DNA of 64,000 nucleotides, from positions 2,867,001-2,931,000 of the forward strand of contig NZ_CP058986.1 in assembly GCF_019278525.1 (NCBI RefSeq). Reading direction: 5' to 3'. The stretch comes from Polaribacter sp. HaHaR_3_91. GTDB lineage: Bacteria > Bacteroidota > Bacteroidia > Flavobacteriales > Flavobacteriaceae. Shown in pieces: positions 46,738-54,633 of the stretch. The notes under the pieces are model-generated. The model did not search any database and was not told the origin of the DNA. It saw only the letters and a program-made list of their open reading frames with translations. Each line of letters opens with the position of its first letter. Positions within the stretch are counted from its first letter, which is position 1. The translations under genes and the position numbers were made by a program.

Positions 46738-46745
46738 CAAATATA
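46738..46745 (-). promoter_or_regulatory. lplA -7 promoter element
   Basis: TATATTTG on the minus strand, an exact TAnnTTTG match, 26 bp before the lplA start. Confidence 0.5.
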
Positions 46746-46814
46746 ACGATTTTCTAAAGTTTTTTTTAAGTATAATAAGACTAAAATAACACAGATGCAA
46801 GGGAATTTCAAAAC

Positions 46815-46869
46815 AAAAAAAAAAGCCAACTTTAAAAAACAGCATTTTCTGTTTTTTATATAAGTTGGC
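46815..46869 (-). terminator. Terminator of the 47-56 kb gene cluster
   Basis: Outer stem GCCAACTT (46825-46832) with AAGTTGGC (46862-46869), inner stem AAAAAACAG (46834-46842) with CTGTTTTTT (46849-46857). On the minus strand it ends in a run of about ten Ts, downstream of the last cluster gene and before the lplA promoter. Confidence 0.88.
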
Positions 46870-46876
46870 AAATATG

Positions 46877-46958
46877 TTTAGCCCTGATTGAATGGTCTGT
46901 TTGAGCTCTTTTTTGTTTTTTCAACAAAAAAAGCGAGTAATGAAAGCGGGAAATAGCT
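46877..46958 (+). ncRNA. Structured intergenic element, divergent copy 3
   Basis: TAGCCCTGATTGAATGG, then GAGCTCTTTTTTG, a loop, AAAAAAAGCGAGTAATG, and GAAAGCGGGAAATAGCT. It shares the GATTGAA-GG word, a T-run/A-run stem and an AAAGC-GGG end with copies at 29416 and 54459, but the closing stem is different (TAGCCC with GGG..AGCT). Orientation relative to a promoter is unknown; here it lies in the 3' region of a minus-strand cluster, in the opposite sense. Confidence 0.4.
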
Positions 46959-46965
46959 ACAAAAA

Positions 46966-48705
46966 CTACTGATTCTCTTTAATAGAATCTATTTTTCTCT
47001 GAAGCTTTTCTATTTCTGTAAGTTTTTTATCTTGTGCAGAAAGTAGCTTAATAGAATCTAATATTTGCTGATTTTTATCTAGGTTAGAAATTAATTTTAT
47101 AGAATCTAAAACTTGTTTGTTCTGTTCTAAAATTGTTTTTTGCTTTTCGAAATACAAATTACTTCCTTCACTAGTTTTCCAAGCTTCATTTAATTGGTTG
47201 TAAACCTCCTCGTTCCAAGTACTTGGTTTTTTAGCATTTATCCAAACTACATCTCTATATTCACTATCTATTAAGGCTAAATCTGGCGTTGCAGAGCCAT
47301 CAAATTGTTCTGGATTATCTGAACTAATTGTAGAAACTGTTCCTAGAAAAAACATTCTTTTTCTACCTGCAATATTCTTAATATAAGGTCTAAATTCTAC
47401 GGGGGTATTTGAGTTCCAATCATACTCTTTTTTAGATTCTTTTACTTTTAAAGGCATCGCAGAAACTCCTGCATATCCTTGTTTTTTTGATGCATGATCG
47501 TAAAAATAAAACTTATCTGTACCGTCTGCTGGGATAAATACACTGTAACTTAAACTGGTTCTTTCATTACCTACTGGCTCTAAACCAAACCAATGATATA
47601 AGCCGCTAAAAGCATCTGTTTTACTGTCTGAAAAATCGAAATCGGTTACATAAGGTTGTGCATTTTGATCTTTTGGTACCGTAGGAATTTTTACTGCACT
47701 TTCCATGTTCCAAGGTAATGGATCTGAAAATCCTGCTAAAAACTTTAAACTTTCTGCTTGCAAACGAGATACGAGCTCTGATAATGTGTTCTGTTTGGTT
47801 AAATAAGCATGATTTTTCATTTCATCTGGAGCAATATAAGTTCCTTTACCAATGGTAATTCTTTCTAAATAATCTATAATATCATGTTCTCCGTTTTCAA
47901 TGACCATGACACCTCCAAAACTTGGATATGGAAAAAAGAAGCCTTTCCACTTTATTAAACTCACAACCTCTACCCAAGCTCCTTTATCATTTTTCATGTA
48001 ATACGTGTCGCTTGGTTCGTAATTAAAAAGCATCCAAGGATTTAAACGTTGTACTACCGCATTGTAGGTATTTCTACTAAATTTTAAAGATTCTCCAATA
48101 GAAAATGTCACCGAGATTCTATTTTCTGATGAAAAACGAGGAAAAGGAGTTGTACTTGACACAGAAAACACCTCTTCTGTATTGTCTTTTAATCCTTGCC
48201 AATAGTATTTTTCTGTAGGCTGGATTGCCATAGTCCATTGATTGTTTCCATCCACTCTTACCAAATGTGGCAACGAAACATCTTTGGTTTCTCCTACAGA
48301 TTCGTTTGCCATAGAAAAAATGTTTCTTAATGGCTGAATTCTTTCATTTTGAGTTAATGGCAACTCATGAATTTCTATCTTATTTAAATCGTTAAATACG
48401 TTATAGGTTTTCATATAATCGTAGAATTGTAAATTCCAACCTACATAATATAAGATTCCAAAAAATGCTGATAAGAAAAACAAAATTCCGATTCTTTTCC
48501 CAACACCTACCGCTTTTCTAAAACCTCGTAAACCTAGAAACAGCAGTGAAAAGCACAATAAAATTATGAAAATAAATTTTCTAAAAAATATTAATGCTGG
48601 CTGATAATCATCTCTAAAAAAGAATAATAATGCCAATAATATTATTAAAAATAGTATGACTCTTTTCTTTTGCTTTGCTCCTTTACTCCAATAATTCTTA
48701 ATCAT
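46966..48705 (-). CDS. Large membrane protein of the AAA+/coiled-coil cluster
   Basis: A 579-residue inner-membrane protein of no recognised family. Three hydrophobic helices at roughly 17-32, 36-58 and 70-90, then a ~400-residue extracytoplasmic region. The periplasmic part is rich in Trp, Tyr and Phe (YPSFGGVMVIENGEHDIIDYLERITIGKGTYIAPDE, FDFSDSKTDAFSGLYHWFGLEP). The last ~75 residues form a coiled coil with the repeat 'LEQNKQVLDSIKLISNLDKNQQILDSIKLLSAQD'. It is the last gene of a seven-gene minus-strand run and could be the membrane-side target or anchor of that system. Confidence 0.7.
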   Translation of the reverse strand: MIKNYWSKGAKQKKRVILFLIILLALLFFFRDDYQPALIFFRKFIFIILLCFSLLFLGLRGFRKAVGVGKRIGILFFLSAFFGILYYVGWNLQFYDYMKTYNVFNDLNKIEIHELPLTQNERIQPLRNIFSMANESVGETKDVSLPHLVRVDGNNQWTMAIQPTEKYYWQGLKDNTEEVFSVSSTTPFPRFSSENRISVTFSIGESLKFSRNTYNAVVQRLNPWMLFNYEPSDTYYMKNDKGAWVEVVSLIKWKGFFFPYPSFGGVMVIENGEHDIIDYLERITIGKGTYIAPDEMKNHAYLTKQNTLSELVSRLQAESLKFLAGFSDPLPWNMESAVKIPTVPKDQNAQPYVTDFDFSDSKTDAFSGLYHWFGLEPVGNERTSLSYSVFIPADGTDKFYFYDHASKKQGYAGVSAMPLKVKESKKEYDWNSNTPVEFRPYIKNIAGRKRMFFLGTVSTISSDNPEQFDGSATPDLALIDSEYRDVVWINAKKPSTWNEEVYNQLNEAWKTSEGSNLYFEKQKTILEQNKQVLDSIKLISNLDKNQQILDSIKLLSAQDKKLTEIEKLQRKIDSIKENQ

Positions 48706-48710
48706 AACTA

Positions 48711-48745
48711 CAAGTTTGAAGTATGAAGTTTGAAACTAGAAGTTT
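48711..48745. repeat. Degenerate 7-bp array AAGTTTG x5
   Basis: Five consecutive heptamers: AAGTTTG, AAGTATG, AAGTTTG, AAACTAG, AAGTTTC. It begins six bases from the start codon of the 46966-48705 gene, directly upstream of it on the minus strand. Confidence 0.7.
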
Positions 48746-48813
48746 CTTACCCATACTTACTATTTTATTCTAATTAATTTTATACTATTTTTTTGATTAG
48801 TGCCACCAAATAC

Positions 48814-49326
48814 TTATAAAAGTCCTTTATCTTTTAATCGTTCTCTTGCACTTTTGTCTGCTACTTTAGGTACTTCTTTTGTTACGTCAACTTCCTTATT
48901 ATCTTTTTCTTTAAAATCTTCTACAAAATCTTTTCCTTTTTCTATAATTTCTTCTAATTTATCCTCGAAAGCCTCAGTCTGTTCTTCAATAATTTCTGAA
49001 GATTTAAAAATAGCTCCTGCAATATAAGTCCCAATCAAAGTTCCGAAAATCATGGATGCAAACAATGAAATTGTTGCATAATTTATGGGAATTAAAAATT
49101 GCACAATTAAAATTCCGATTAGAAATACAACAGCGATATAGACAAACCTTAAAACAAAATTCTGCTGAAACACAAAACCTTTTGTATCGGTATCTTTCAT
49201 CTGTAATTCTTCTGAATTCATTACTTTATTGAAGAATAGATACATTTTATTACCTCTTGATTCTCTCCAATAAATAACAATTCCGAATAAAATTGCTGCG
49301 ATAAATATGATGATTTCTATGGTCAT
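48814..49326 (-). CDS. Small membrane protein of the AAA+/coiled-coil cluster
   Basis: A 170-residue protein with an N-terminal helix (4-20), a second and third helix (about 58-80 and 86-110), and a charged C-terminal tail of ~55 residues rich in Glu, Lys and Asp, predicted to be an extended coil (IEEQTEAFEDKLEEIIEKGKDFVEDFKEKDNKEVD). It ends in RERLKDKGLL. Family unknown. It lies 45 bp from the next upstream gene and 108 bp from the downstream one, within the same minus-strand run. Confidence 0.7.
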   Translation of the reverse strand: MTIEIIIFIAAILFGIVIYWRESRGNKMYLFFNKVMNSEELQMKDTDTKGFVFQQNFVLRFVYIAVVFLIGILIVQFLIPINYATISLFASMIFGTLIGTYIAGAIFKSSEIIEEQTEAFEDKLEEIIEKGKDFVEDFKEKDNKEVDVTKEVPKVADKSARERLKDKGLL

Positions 49327-49371
49327 GGTTATAAAAAGATTGAAGTTATATATAAAATTAGTCTATTTTTT

Positions 49372-50607
49372 CTAAAAATTGTTACAAATTGTTTCTATTA
49401 CCCAATCTTGTGTTGAATCTTCTAAAGTTTTAAAAACTTCGTAAAATTGTTCTTTGTCATACCAATACAAAAATAACACATCTTTTGGTGCAATGTTTAC
49501 TAATAAACTCCAAATTAAATCTTGATGATTTGGTAATAATGAAGAGTGTGGTTTGTGCAGAGCCACATACATTTCTTCATCAATAAAATCTTTCGGATTT
49601 ATGTTTTTAGAAATTTGCTGTTTTTCTAAAAACAACTCTAAACCCATTATTTTTTTTCTTGATGAAATATCTATTTTGTTTAAATAACTCTTAAATAAAA
49701 TCCCCTCTTCTAAAATATCTTTAACAGAGTGTGTCGATTTTTTTAAATACGATGAAAACATATATTTCTGAATTCTCTTGTATCTTTTTTTAGTAGTTTC
49801 TTCTTCTAAATCTAACTCTAGAACATTATAACTGATTAATTTCTCAATCATTTCTTTATGTGAAATATGATACATTAAAACATCATACGTTGTATCTTGT
49901 ATTGCCTCTTTGTAGGTTGCTTCATTTTGAAAAACAAGAACTGGTACTACTAAATCTCTTAATAAGAAAACACCACCAAAAGCCTTTGTATAAAAAGAAT
50001 CTGTTGTAAAAATAATTTCTTCTATACTTAAATTTCTCTCTCTTAAATCTCCATATTTCTTTGCAGATGTTATCAATTTATTGTGAATCTCTTCGTTTAT
50101 AAAATTGTTATCAGCATTAAATAATTCAATTAATTGTAATTGCTCTTCTTTGGCTTTGTGTAATTTATCAATTAAATGAAACTTAATCGTAATGTCTTTG
50201 TACCTTAAAATATCTAAAGGTTCATAAAAAACATCTATTTTTTGATCAAACTCAATGCAAACAGCAGAATCTCTTGTAATATCGTTAATCGTTTTTTCAT
50301 GTTTTTTAAACACCATTTTCATCAACTCTCTATCAAAAGAATTAAACGGATTGTATACAGGTAATCCTTTTTGTCTTGGAGTAATAATTATAGCGTAGGT
50401 ATTTGCTTCACCATTATTTAAATAAAAGGGTTCCCCTTTTTCTTCTGCTATTTCCGGACTCCAACCTACTCCGTCTATTGAAAATGACGTCAATTTGGTT
50501 TTTGTAAACCCGAGTTTTACAAGACATTTATTATAACGTTCTACCAATTTTCCACTAACGTTAATGGACTCGCTTCTGTATAAATTGGCTTTTATTAGTT
50601 TTTGCAT
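49372..50607 (-). CDS. 411-residue unknown protein of the AAA+/coiled-coil cluster
   Basis: A soluble, mixed alpha/beta protein with no signal peptide or membrane segment. Early region: SFSIDGVGWSPEIAEEKGEPFYLNNGEANTYAIIITPRQKGLPVYNPFNSFDRELMKMVFKKHEKTINDITRDSAVCIEFDQKID. It also has a long helical middle and a C-terminal acidic part. I do not recognise a family with confidence; from memory, proteins of this kind in Flavobacteriaceae carry the label DUF6638, which I could not check. Positioned between the NudK-like gene and a small membrane protein. Confidence 0.7.
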   Translation of the reverse strand: MQKLIKANLYRSESINVSGKLVERYNKCLVKLGFTKTKLTSFSIDGVGWSPEIAEEKGEPFYLNNGEANTYAIIITPRQKGLPVYNPFNSFDRELMKMVFKKHEKTINDITRDSAVCIEFDQKIDVFYEPLDILRYKDITIKFHLIDKLHKAKEEQLQLIELFNADNNFINEEIHNKLITSAKKYGDLRERNLSIEEIIFTTDSFYTKAFGGVFLLRDLVVPVLVFQNEATYKEAIQDTTYDVLMYHISHKEMIEKLISYNVLELDLEEETTKKRYKRIQKYMFSSYLKKSTHSVKDILEEGILFKSYLNKIDISSRKKIMGLELFLEKQQISKNINPKDFIDEEMYVALHKPHSSLLPNHQDLIWSLLVNIAPKDVLFLYWYDKEQFYEVFKTLEDSTQDWVIETICNNF

Positions 50608-50625
50608 TTTTTAATTGTTACACAG

Positions 50626-50657
50626 AGTTTCACTGAAATAATACAGAGAAACACGGA
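50626..50657. repeat. Degenerate 7-bp tract (ACAGAG type)
   Basis: ACAGAGT, TTCACTG, AAATAAT, ACAGAGA, AACACGG, AGTATTT: ACAGAG recurs 21 bases apart. It lies just upstream of the 49372-50607 start codon and resembles the tract at 17222-17266. Confidence 0.45.
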
Positions 50658-50689
50658 GTATTTTTTTTTACTCTTAATATTACTTTTTA

Positions 50690-51274
50690 TTACTCTAATA
50701 ATTTATGAATGATAGCATATTGCAAAAGTACAATAGTTCTTGTATCTACAATTTCTCCTTCATTTAACATTCTTACAGCTTCTGTAAACGGAATTTCTAA
50801 AACTTCTATATCTTCTGTTTCACTTTCTAAACCTCCACCTTCACTCACTTTCATATCGTCTGTATATTCACCCACAAAAAAGTGCATTTTCTCTGTTAAA
50901 ACTCCGGGTGATGAATAACCTTCATATACTTTTTTAACAGACTTTAAACGAATCCCTACTTCTTCTTCGGTTTCTCTAATGATACATTGTTCTGGATTGT
51001 CTAAATCCAATAATCCGGCAGGAATTTCAATTAAAAATCCGTCTTTGTTATCATGTAAAAAAGTAGGTAATCTAAATTGTTTGATTAAAACCACTGTTTT
51101 TTTGGTGGTATTGTACAACAAAATCCCAGCTCCATGACCACGTTCATAGACTTCTCTCATTTGTTGTACCCAACTTCCGTCGGACATTTGATAATCGAAA
51201 TTGAATTTATTTAACGTGTAATAATTATCTGATAATAATGTCTTTTTACTATTTTTTATTCTGATGTTACTCAT
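50690..51274 (-). CDS. NudK-like NUDIX hydrolase
   Basis: A 194-residue NUDIX protein (start 51274, overlapping the AAA+ gene's stop by 8 nt; an ATG at 51304 lies inside that gene). The Nudix box is at residues 87-108, with AGLLD, REtEEEVG; GGGLESETEDIEVLEIPFTEA and SSPGVLTEKMHFFVGEY later match the GDP-mannose pyrophosphatase NudK/YffH. The catalytic REx2EE core is intact, but one Glu upstream is an Asn. It may hydrolyse a sugar nucleotide; in this operon a different nucleotide is possible. Confidence 0.85.
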   Translation of the reverse strand: MSNIRIKNSKKTLLSDNYYTLNKFNFDYQMSDGSWVQQMREVYERGHGAGILLYNTTKKTVVLIKQFRLPTFLHDNKDGFLIEIPAGLLDLDNPEQCIIRETEEEVGIRLKSVKKVYEGYSSPGVLTEKMHFFVGEYTDDMKVSEGGGLESETEDIEVLEIPFTEAVRMLNEGEIVDTRTIVLLQYAIIHKLLE

Positions 51275-53225
51275 TCTCAAAAGTTTTTCTTGCTTGTAAA
51301 TCAATATTCATTTGGTTGACTCTCGCGTCTACTTTTCTCTTAAAATCTGTATCTGCAATCGTGGCAACATTATCTAAATAACGTACCACTTCTTGTCTTC
51401 TAATTTCAGAAAAATTAAGTCCTTTCATATTGCTTTTCATTAACTCTTGCAACATGTTAAATTTGGTTTCATATTTCTGTTTGAAATAAATTTCAGGATT
51501 TTCAAACCAATCTTGTTCTAAATCGAAATCTGTTAATCGCAATGAAATTGCAGACTGAATATTACGCACATCTCTCGATGAAAAGAATGGAAATATTTTC
51601 TGAATTTCTTTGTATAAAATGGCAAAGAACAAATGCTCATTTGATCTATGGTTTTTCTCTGCTCTGTCATACGCTTCTAAAACTCTTTGTTCGGATGGTT
51701 TTTCTACAGAGCCCAAAATTTCTCCCATACTTTTTGTCAATCCTTGATCTTTTAAAAACTGATAATTAGACGGATTTTGCATGTTTACAAAATCGGGCAT
51801 TGTTTTTTCAAACTTTTTCCACCAAATATAATCCTGATCTAAAAAATCGTGTTCTGTTCTTGCTCCATCAATTTTAAATCTACCTTGTACACGAGAAATT
51901 ACCGCTTTATCTAACATTTCTGGCAAATTGGTAAATAATCCGATAGAAGAATTTCCATAATTAACCGCATAAGCGCCTTCTGTATATCGTAAGAAAACTC
52001 CAATAACTTCTTTTACACCCGCCGAAACGCCTTGTGTAGTTCTTTCTTGTAAATTGTTTTCTGCATCATCAATAGGCGCAAAAATTAATTTTGTTGGGTC
52101 TTGCATGGGCTTCATCCATTCTACCATTTTTTCTGCAGATCCTCCTTGAAAAGTAGAGATTAACGTGTCTGGCATTGGATGAAATAAAAACGGAATCTCT
52201 AAATTGTCTGAATATTCTTTTAGTCGTGTTGCAATGGCTGCAATTAACATCGATTTTCCTGTTCCCGGAATTCCATATCCCATAAAAACAGGCATAAAAC
52301 CACCCAATTCTTGAAACGGATTCTTCTTTGCATCAAAATCGTAACTCAGCATTCTTTCTGTTAATCTACGTGCAAAATGTTTAGCATCTTTATTCCCTAC
52401 AATTTGCTCGAACTGAATTTTATTAAATTCGATACTTTTTGCGGTTCCAGAAAAAACATTGTCCCAACCAGAAATAGCAAAATCAGAATTTTCTAATTTA
52501 TAGGTCCTATCAACTATGGTTTCGGTGTATTCTAAACTGCTTTTACGCAATTGAATTTCATCAATTAGAGCTTCAAAATACACCACTGTAAAATCAATGA
52601 CATCTTTGTCTGACTTTACAATATCTGGATGTCCTAAATATTTATCAAAATAAAATAAAGAACACGCAATTCCTTTTAAAGGTGATAAAAGCGAAACTTC
52701 TGGAATACCAGCAAACTTTTGCTTCATCACCGATAAATCATCTGAAGCATGTGGTTTTAAATCGTGTAAAATTTTATAAGAAGTCGCAAATAATTGAAAA
52801 GCTGTTGCTGTTTGCATCTTACTTTCAAATTCTCTTTTTCCTTGAGAATCTAAAGCCGATTTTCGTTCGTGCAAACTTGATAAACCAGATGAATCATAAT
52901 AATTATCTTTAATCCAAATACCTAAAGTGAGTCCTTCTTGCACTGCATACAACGTCTGATTCAAATACACAGGTATTGCTATAGAATCTGGCAATAATCT
53001 CTTTTTTAAAGCTAAAATAGTTTTAGAAATTGATGTAACTTCTACATTGCTTCCTGAATTAGCTCTTGACAAATACAGCAAAATCGATTCGTCTTTTGCG
53101 TCTTTTTCTTTATTCTTTGCTCTATTACTTTGCTCCCACTGAATACTTTTTAAATAACCAGAAGCTTCATCGCGAAGCATGTTTAATTCATTTTGTTTGA
53201 TGGGAAAAGTAGAATTATGATTCAT
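51267..53225 (-). CDS. AAA+ ATPase of the coiled-coil/membrane cluster
   Basis: A 652-residue protein with a ~300-residue unique N-terminal region and one AAA+ domain: Walker A GIPGTGKS (318-325), Walker B region LIFAPIDDAE (380-389; Asp-Asp instead of the usual Asp-Glu), a putative sensor or arginine finger in NLPEMLDKAVISRVQGRF (433-450), and a C-terminal helical extension. The N-terminal part has no recognised family. Only one AAA+ domain and no protease or helicase domain, so a remodelling or motor role is likely. Overlaps the NudK-like gene. Confidence 0.85.
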   Translation of the reverse strand: MNHNSTFPIKQNELNMLRDEASGYLKSIQWEQSNRAKNKEKDAKDESILLYLSRANSGSNVEVTSISKTILALKKRLLPDSIAIPVYLNQTLYAVQEGLTLGIWIKDNYYDSSGLSSLHERKSALDSQGKREFESKMQTATAFQLFATSYKILHDLKPHASDDLSVMKQKFAGIPEVSLLSPLKGIACSLFYFDKYLGHPDIVKSDKDVIDFTVVYFEALIDEIQLRKSSLEYTETIVDRTYKLENSDFAISGWDNVFSGTAKSIEFNKIQFEQIVGNKDAKHFARRLTERMLSYDFDAKKNPFQELGGFMPVFMGYGIPGTGKSMLIAAIATRLKEYSDNLEIPFLFHPMPDTLISTFQGGSAEKMVEWMKPMQDPTKLIFAPIDDAENNLQERTTQGVSAGVKEVIGVFLRYTEGAYAVNYGNSSIGLFTNLPEMLDKAVISRVQGRFKIDGARTEHDFLDQDYIWWKKFEKTMPDFVNMQNPSNYQFLKDQGLTKSMGEILGSVEKPSEQRVLEAYDRAEKNHRSNEHLFFAILYKEIQKIFPFFSSRDVRNIQSAISLRLTDFDLEQDWFENPEIYFKQKYETKFNMLQELMKSNMKGLNFSEIRRQEVVRYLDNVATIADTDFKRKVDARVNQMNIDLQARKTFENE

Positions 53226-53229
53226 AGTT

Positions 53230-53266
53230 TTTCAGTATGCAGTTGGCAGTAGTAGTTGGCAATTTT
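53230..53266. repeat. Degenerate 7-bp tract (CAGTNNN)
   Basis: CAGTATG, CAGTTGG, CAGTAGT, AGTTGGC, AATTTTA. It begins within ten bases of the AAA+ start codon at 53225, again just upstream on the minus strand. Confidence 0.55.
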
Positions 53267-53321
53267 ACACTGCTTTTCTTATACCTGGTTATTTTTTATA
53301 TTTTTAATTTTCATTCTTCAA

Positions 53322-53350
53322 ACCTCACAAGTTTTAAAAACCTTTGAGGT
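53322..53350 (-). terminator. Weak hairpin between the 53371 gene and the AAA+ gene
   Basis: CCTCACAAGTTTT (53323-53335) pairs imperfectly with AAAACCTTTGAGG. Only a modest T-rich tail on either strand, so at most a weak terminator or pausing site, possibly allowing read-through to the AAA+ gene. Confidence 0.35.
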
Positions 53351-53370
53351 CTTGTCTTTATTCTCAAACT

Positions 53371-54411
53371 CTATTTCACATCAATTTTTAAACTCGCCAA
53401 TTCAATCGGCGGTTTTGCCAATTTATCTAAAGTTCTTGGTGTTTGGTTATATAATAATTGAATTATCCTGTGAGGCGCTAAAACATATTTTTGTTGAATA
53501 ACTTCACTCCATTTTTGCATGGTTTGTTTAGAGAAAAAACTTCCTTCTGTAAATGTATCACCAGAAAAAACCTCATCTATTTTTAATGACAAAGCATAAG
53601 ACTCTAAAGGAATTTCTTTTTTAGCAATTCCACCTAAAATAGTATGTGTTATTTCATTTTCGTCTTTTGCGAAGACATTATGAAAAGGTCCTAAATCTAT
53701 TCTTTTCAGATGTTTTGGCCTGATATCTGGTAATTTTCGATCAATATTATACGCCATTGTATCTAAAGACATTTCTCTATCTGCTGTTTCTTTTAAGACT
53801 TCATAAATTTTTTCTTTGTCTATTTTTCCGTCATAATTAAAATACATATAACAAATAAAAGGTCGGTTATGACTTACGTCATAGAAACTCCAACTTGTCA
53901 TATATTGATAATTCTGACCTTCCTTAGCGGTTAATATTTTACCTTGTACAAATCTGTTAAAAATGTATTTTTTTTCTACAGAAGTATAATAAATAAAAGA
54001 AGAAGCTTTAAATAAATCTAACCTTTTAATAGGTTGTTTTTTAACTAAAAGTGTGTTTAAAAATTCTGCTTTTAGAATTTCTACATCTTTTAATTTATCT
54101 AAATGCTGATTTCTTAACTCTAAATCGTTGTACAAAAATCGAAACTCTAAATAATTAGGAAACCCAGAGTCTGTTAAATCGACTTTCATGTTATCTTCTT
54201 CGTCATACATATATTTAATACGCATGGCTTCTATAGAATATAAAAGTAAATCTGAATATTGCTTAAAAAGTAACAATTCTTGATGTGTGCATAATTTTTC
54301 TTGTTGCACACTTACAATGAGTTCTTTTAATACAAAATCTACCATTTTATGATAAAAAACATATTGTTCTTTTGAATCTAAAAGTGCAGAATCTAAAGGT
54401 GTTGTAATCAT
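53371..54411 (-). CDS. 346-residue unknown protein of the AAA+/coiled-coil cluster
   Basis: A soluble protein of mostly helical character, without signal or membrane helix. Early part: FYHKMVDFVLKELIVSVQQEKLCTHQELLLFKQYSDLLLYSIEAMRIKYMY. Later PNYLEFRFLYNDLELRNQHLDKL and SFYDVSHNRPFICYMYFNYDGKIDKEKIYEVLKETADRE. The C-terminus contains ALSLKIDEVFSGDTFTEGSFFSKQTMQKWSEVI. No known family is recognised. Located between the coiled-coil gene and the AAA+ gene. Confidence 0.7.
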   Translation of the reverse strand: MITTPLDSALLDSKEQYVFYHKMVDFVLKELIVSVQQEKLCTHQELLLFKQYSDLLLYSIEAMRIKYMYDEEDNMKVDLTDSGFPNYLEFRFLYNDLELRNQHLDKLKDVEILKAEFLNTLLVKKQPIKRLDLFKASSFIYYTSVEKKYIFNRFVQGKILTAKEGQNYQYMTSWSFYDVSHNRPFICYMYFNYDGKIDKEKIYEVLKETADREMSLDTMAYNIDRKLPDIRPKHLKRIDLGPFHNVFAKDENEITHTILGGIAKKEIPLESYALSLKIDEVFSGDTFTEGSFFSKQTMQKWSEVIQQKYVLAPHRIIQLLYNQTPRTLDKLAKPPIELASLKIDVK

Positions 54412-54458
54412 TTTTTAGTTGATAATCTTTTACAATGAATTTATTTAGCAAGTATGCC

Positions 54459-54566
54459 AGCTGCGTTAAGGATTGAAATGGCATCCTTTTTTGAGGCACG
54501 AAAAAAAGATATAAAGAAAAGCCTGACCTTCTTTTTGATTTTCAAAAAAGAAGGTAACGCCCAAAA
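54459..54566 (+). ncRNA. Structured intergenic element, copy 2 (Flavo-1-like)
   Basis: Same landmarks as the copy at 29416: GCGTTA (5') can pair with TAACGC (3'), hairpin GGAT-TGAAATGGC-ATCC, T-run, AAAAAAAGATATAA, AAAGCCTG. The variable part is here a tight hairpin, GACCTTCTTTTTG with CAAAAAAGAAGGT. It lies in the 222-bp gap between two minus-strand cluster genes, in plus orientation. Short conserved segments with variable hairpins indicate selection on structure. Confidence 0.5.
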
Positions 54567-54596
54567 TATTTTTCTTAACAACAATTTTCAGGCACA

Positions 54597-54633
54597 AGCT
54601 AACTGCTAACTACAACTGAAAACTGAATACTTT
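54597..54633. repeat. Degenerate 7-bp tract (ACTGNNN)
   Basis: ACTG/ACTA words recur every 6-7 bases: ACTGCTA, ACTACA, ACTGAAA, ACTGAAT, AC. Located just past the stop codon of the coiled-coil gene. Confidence 0.5.
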
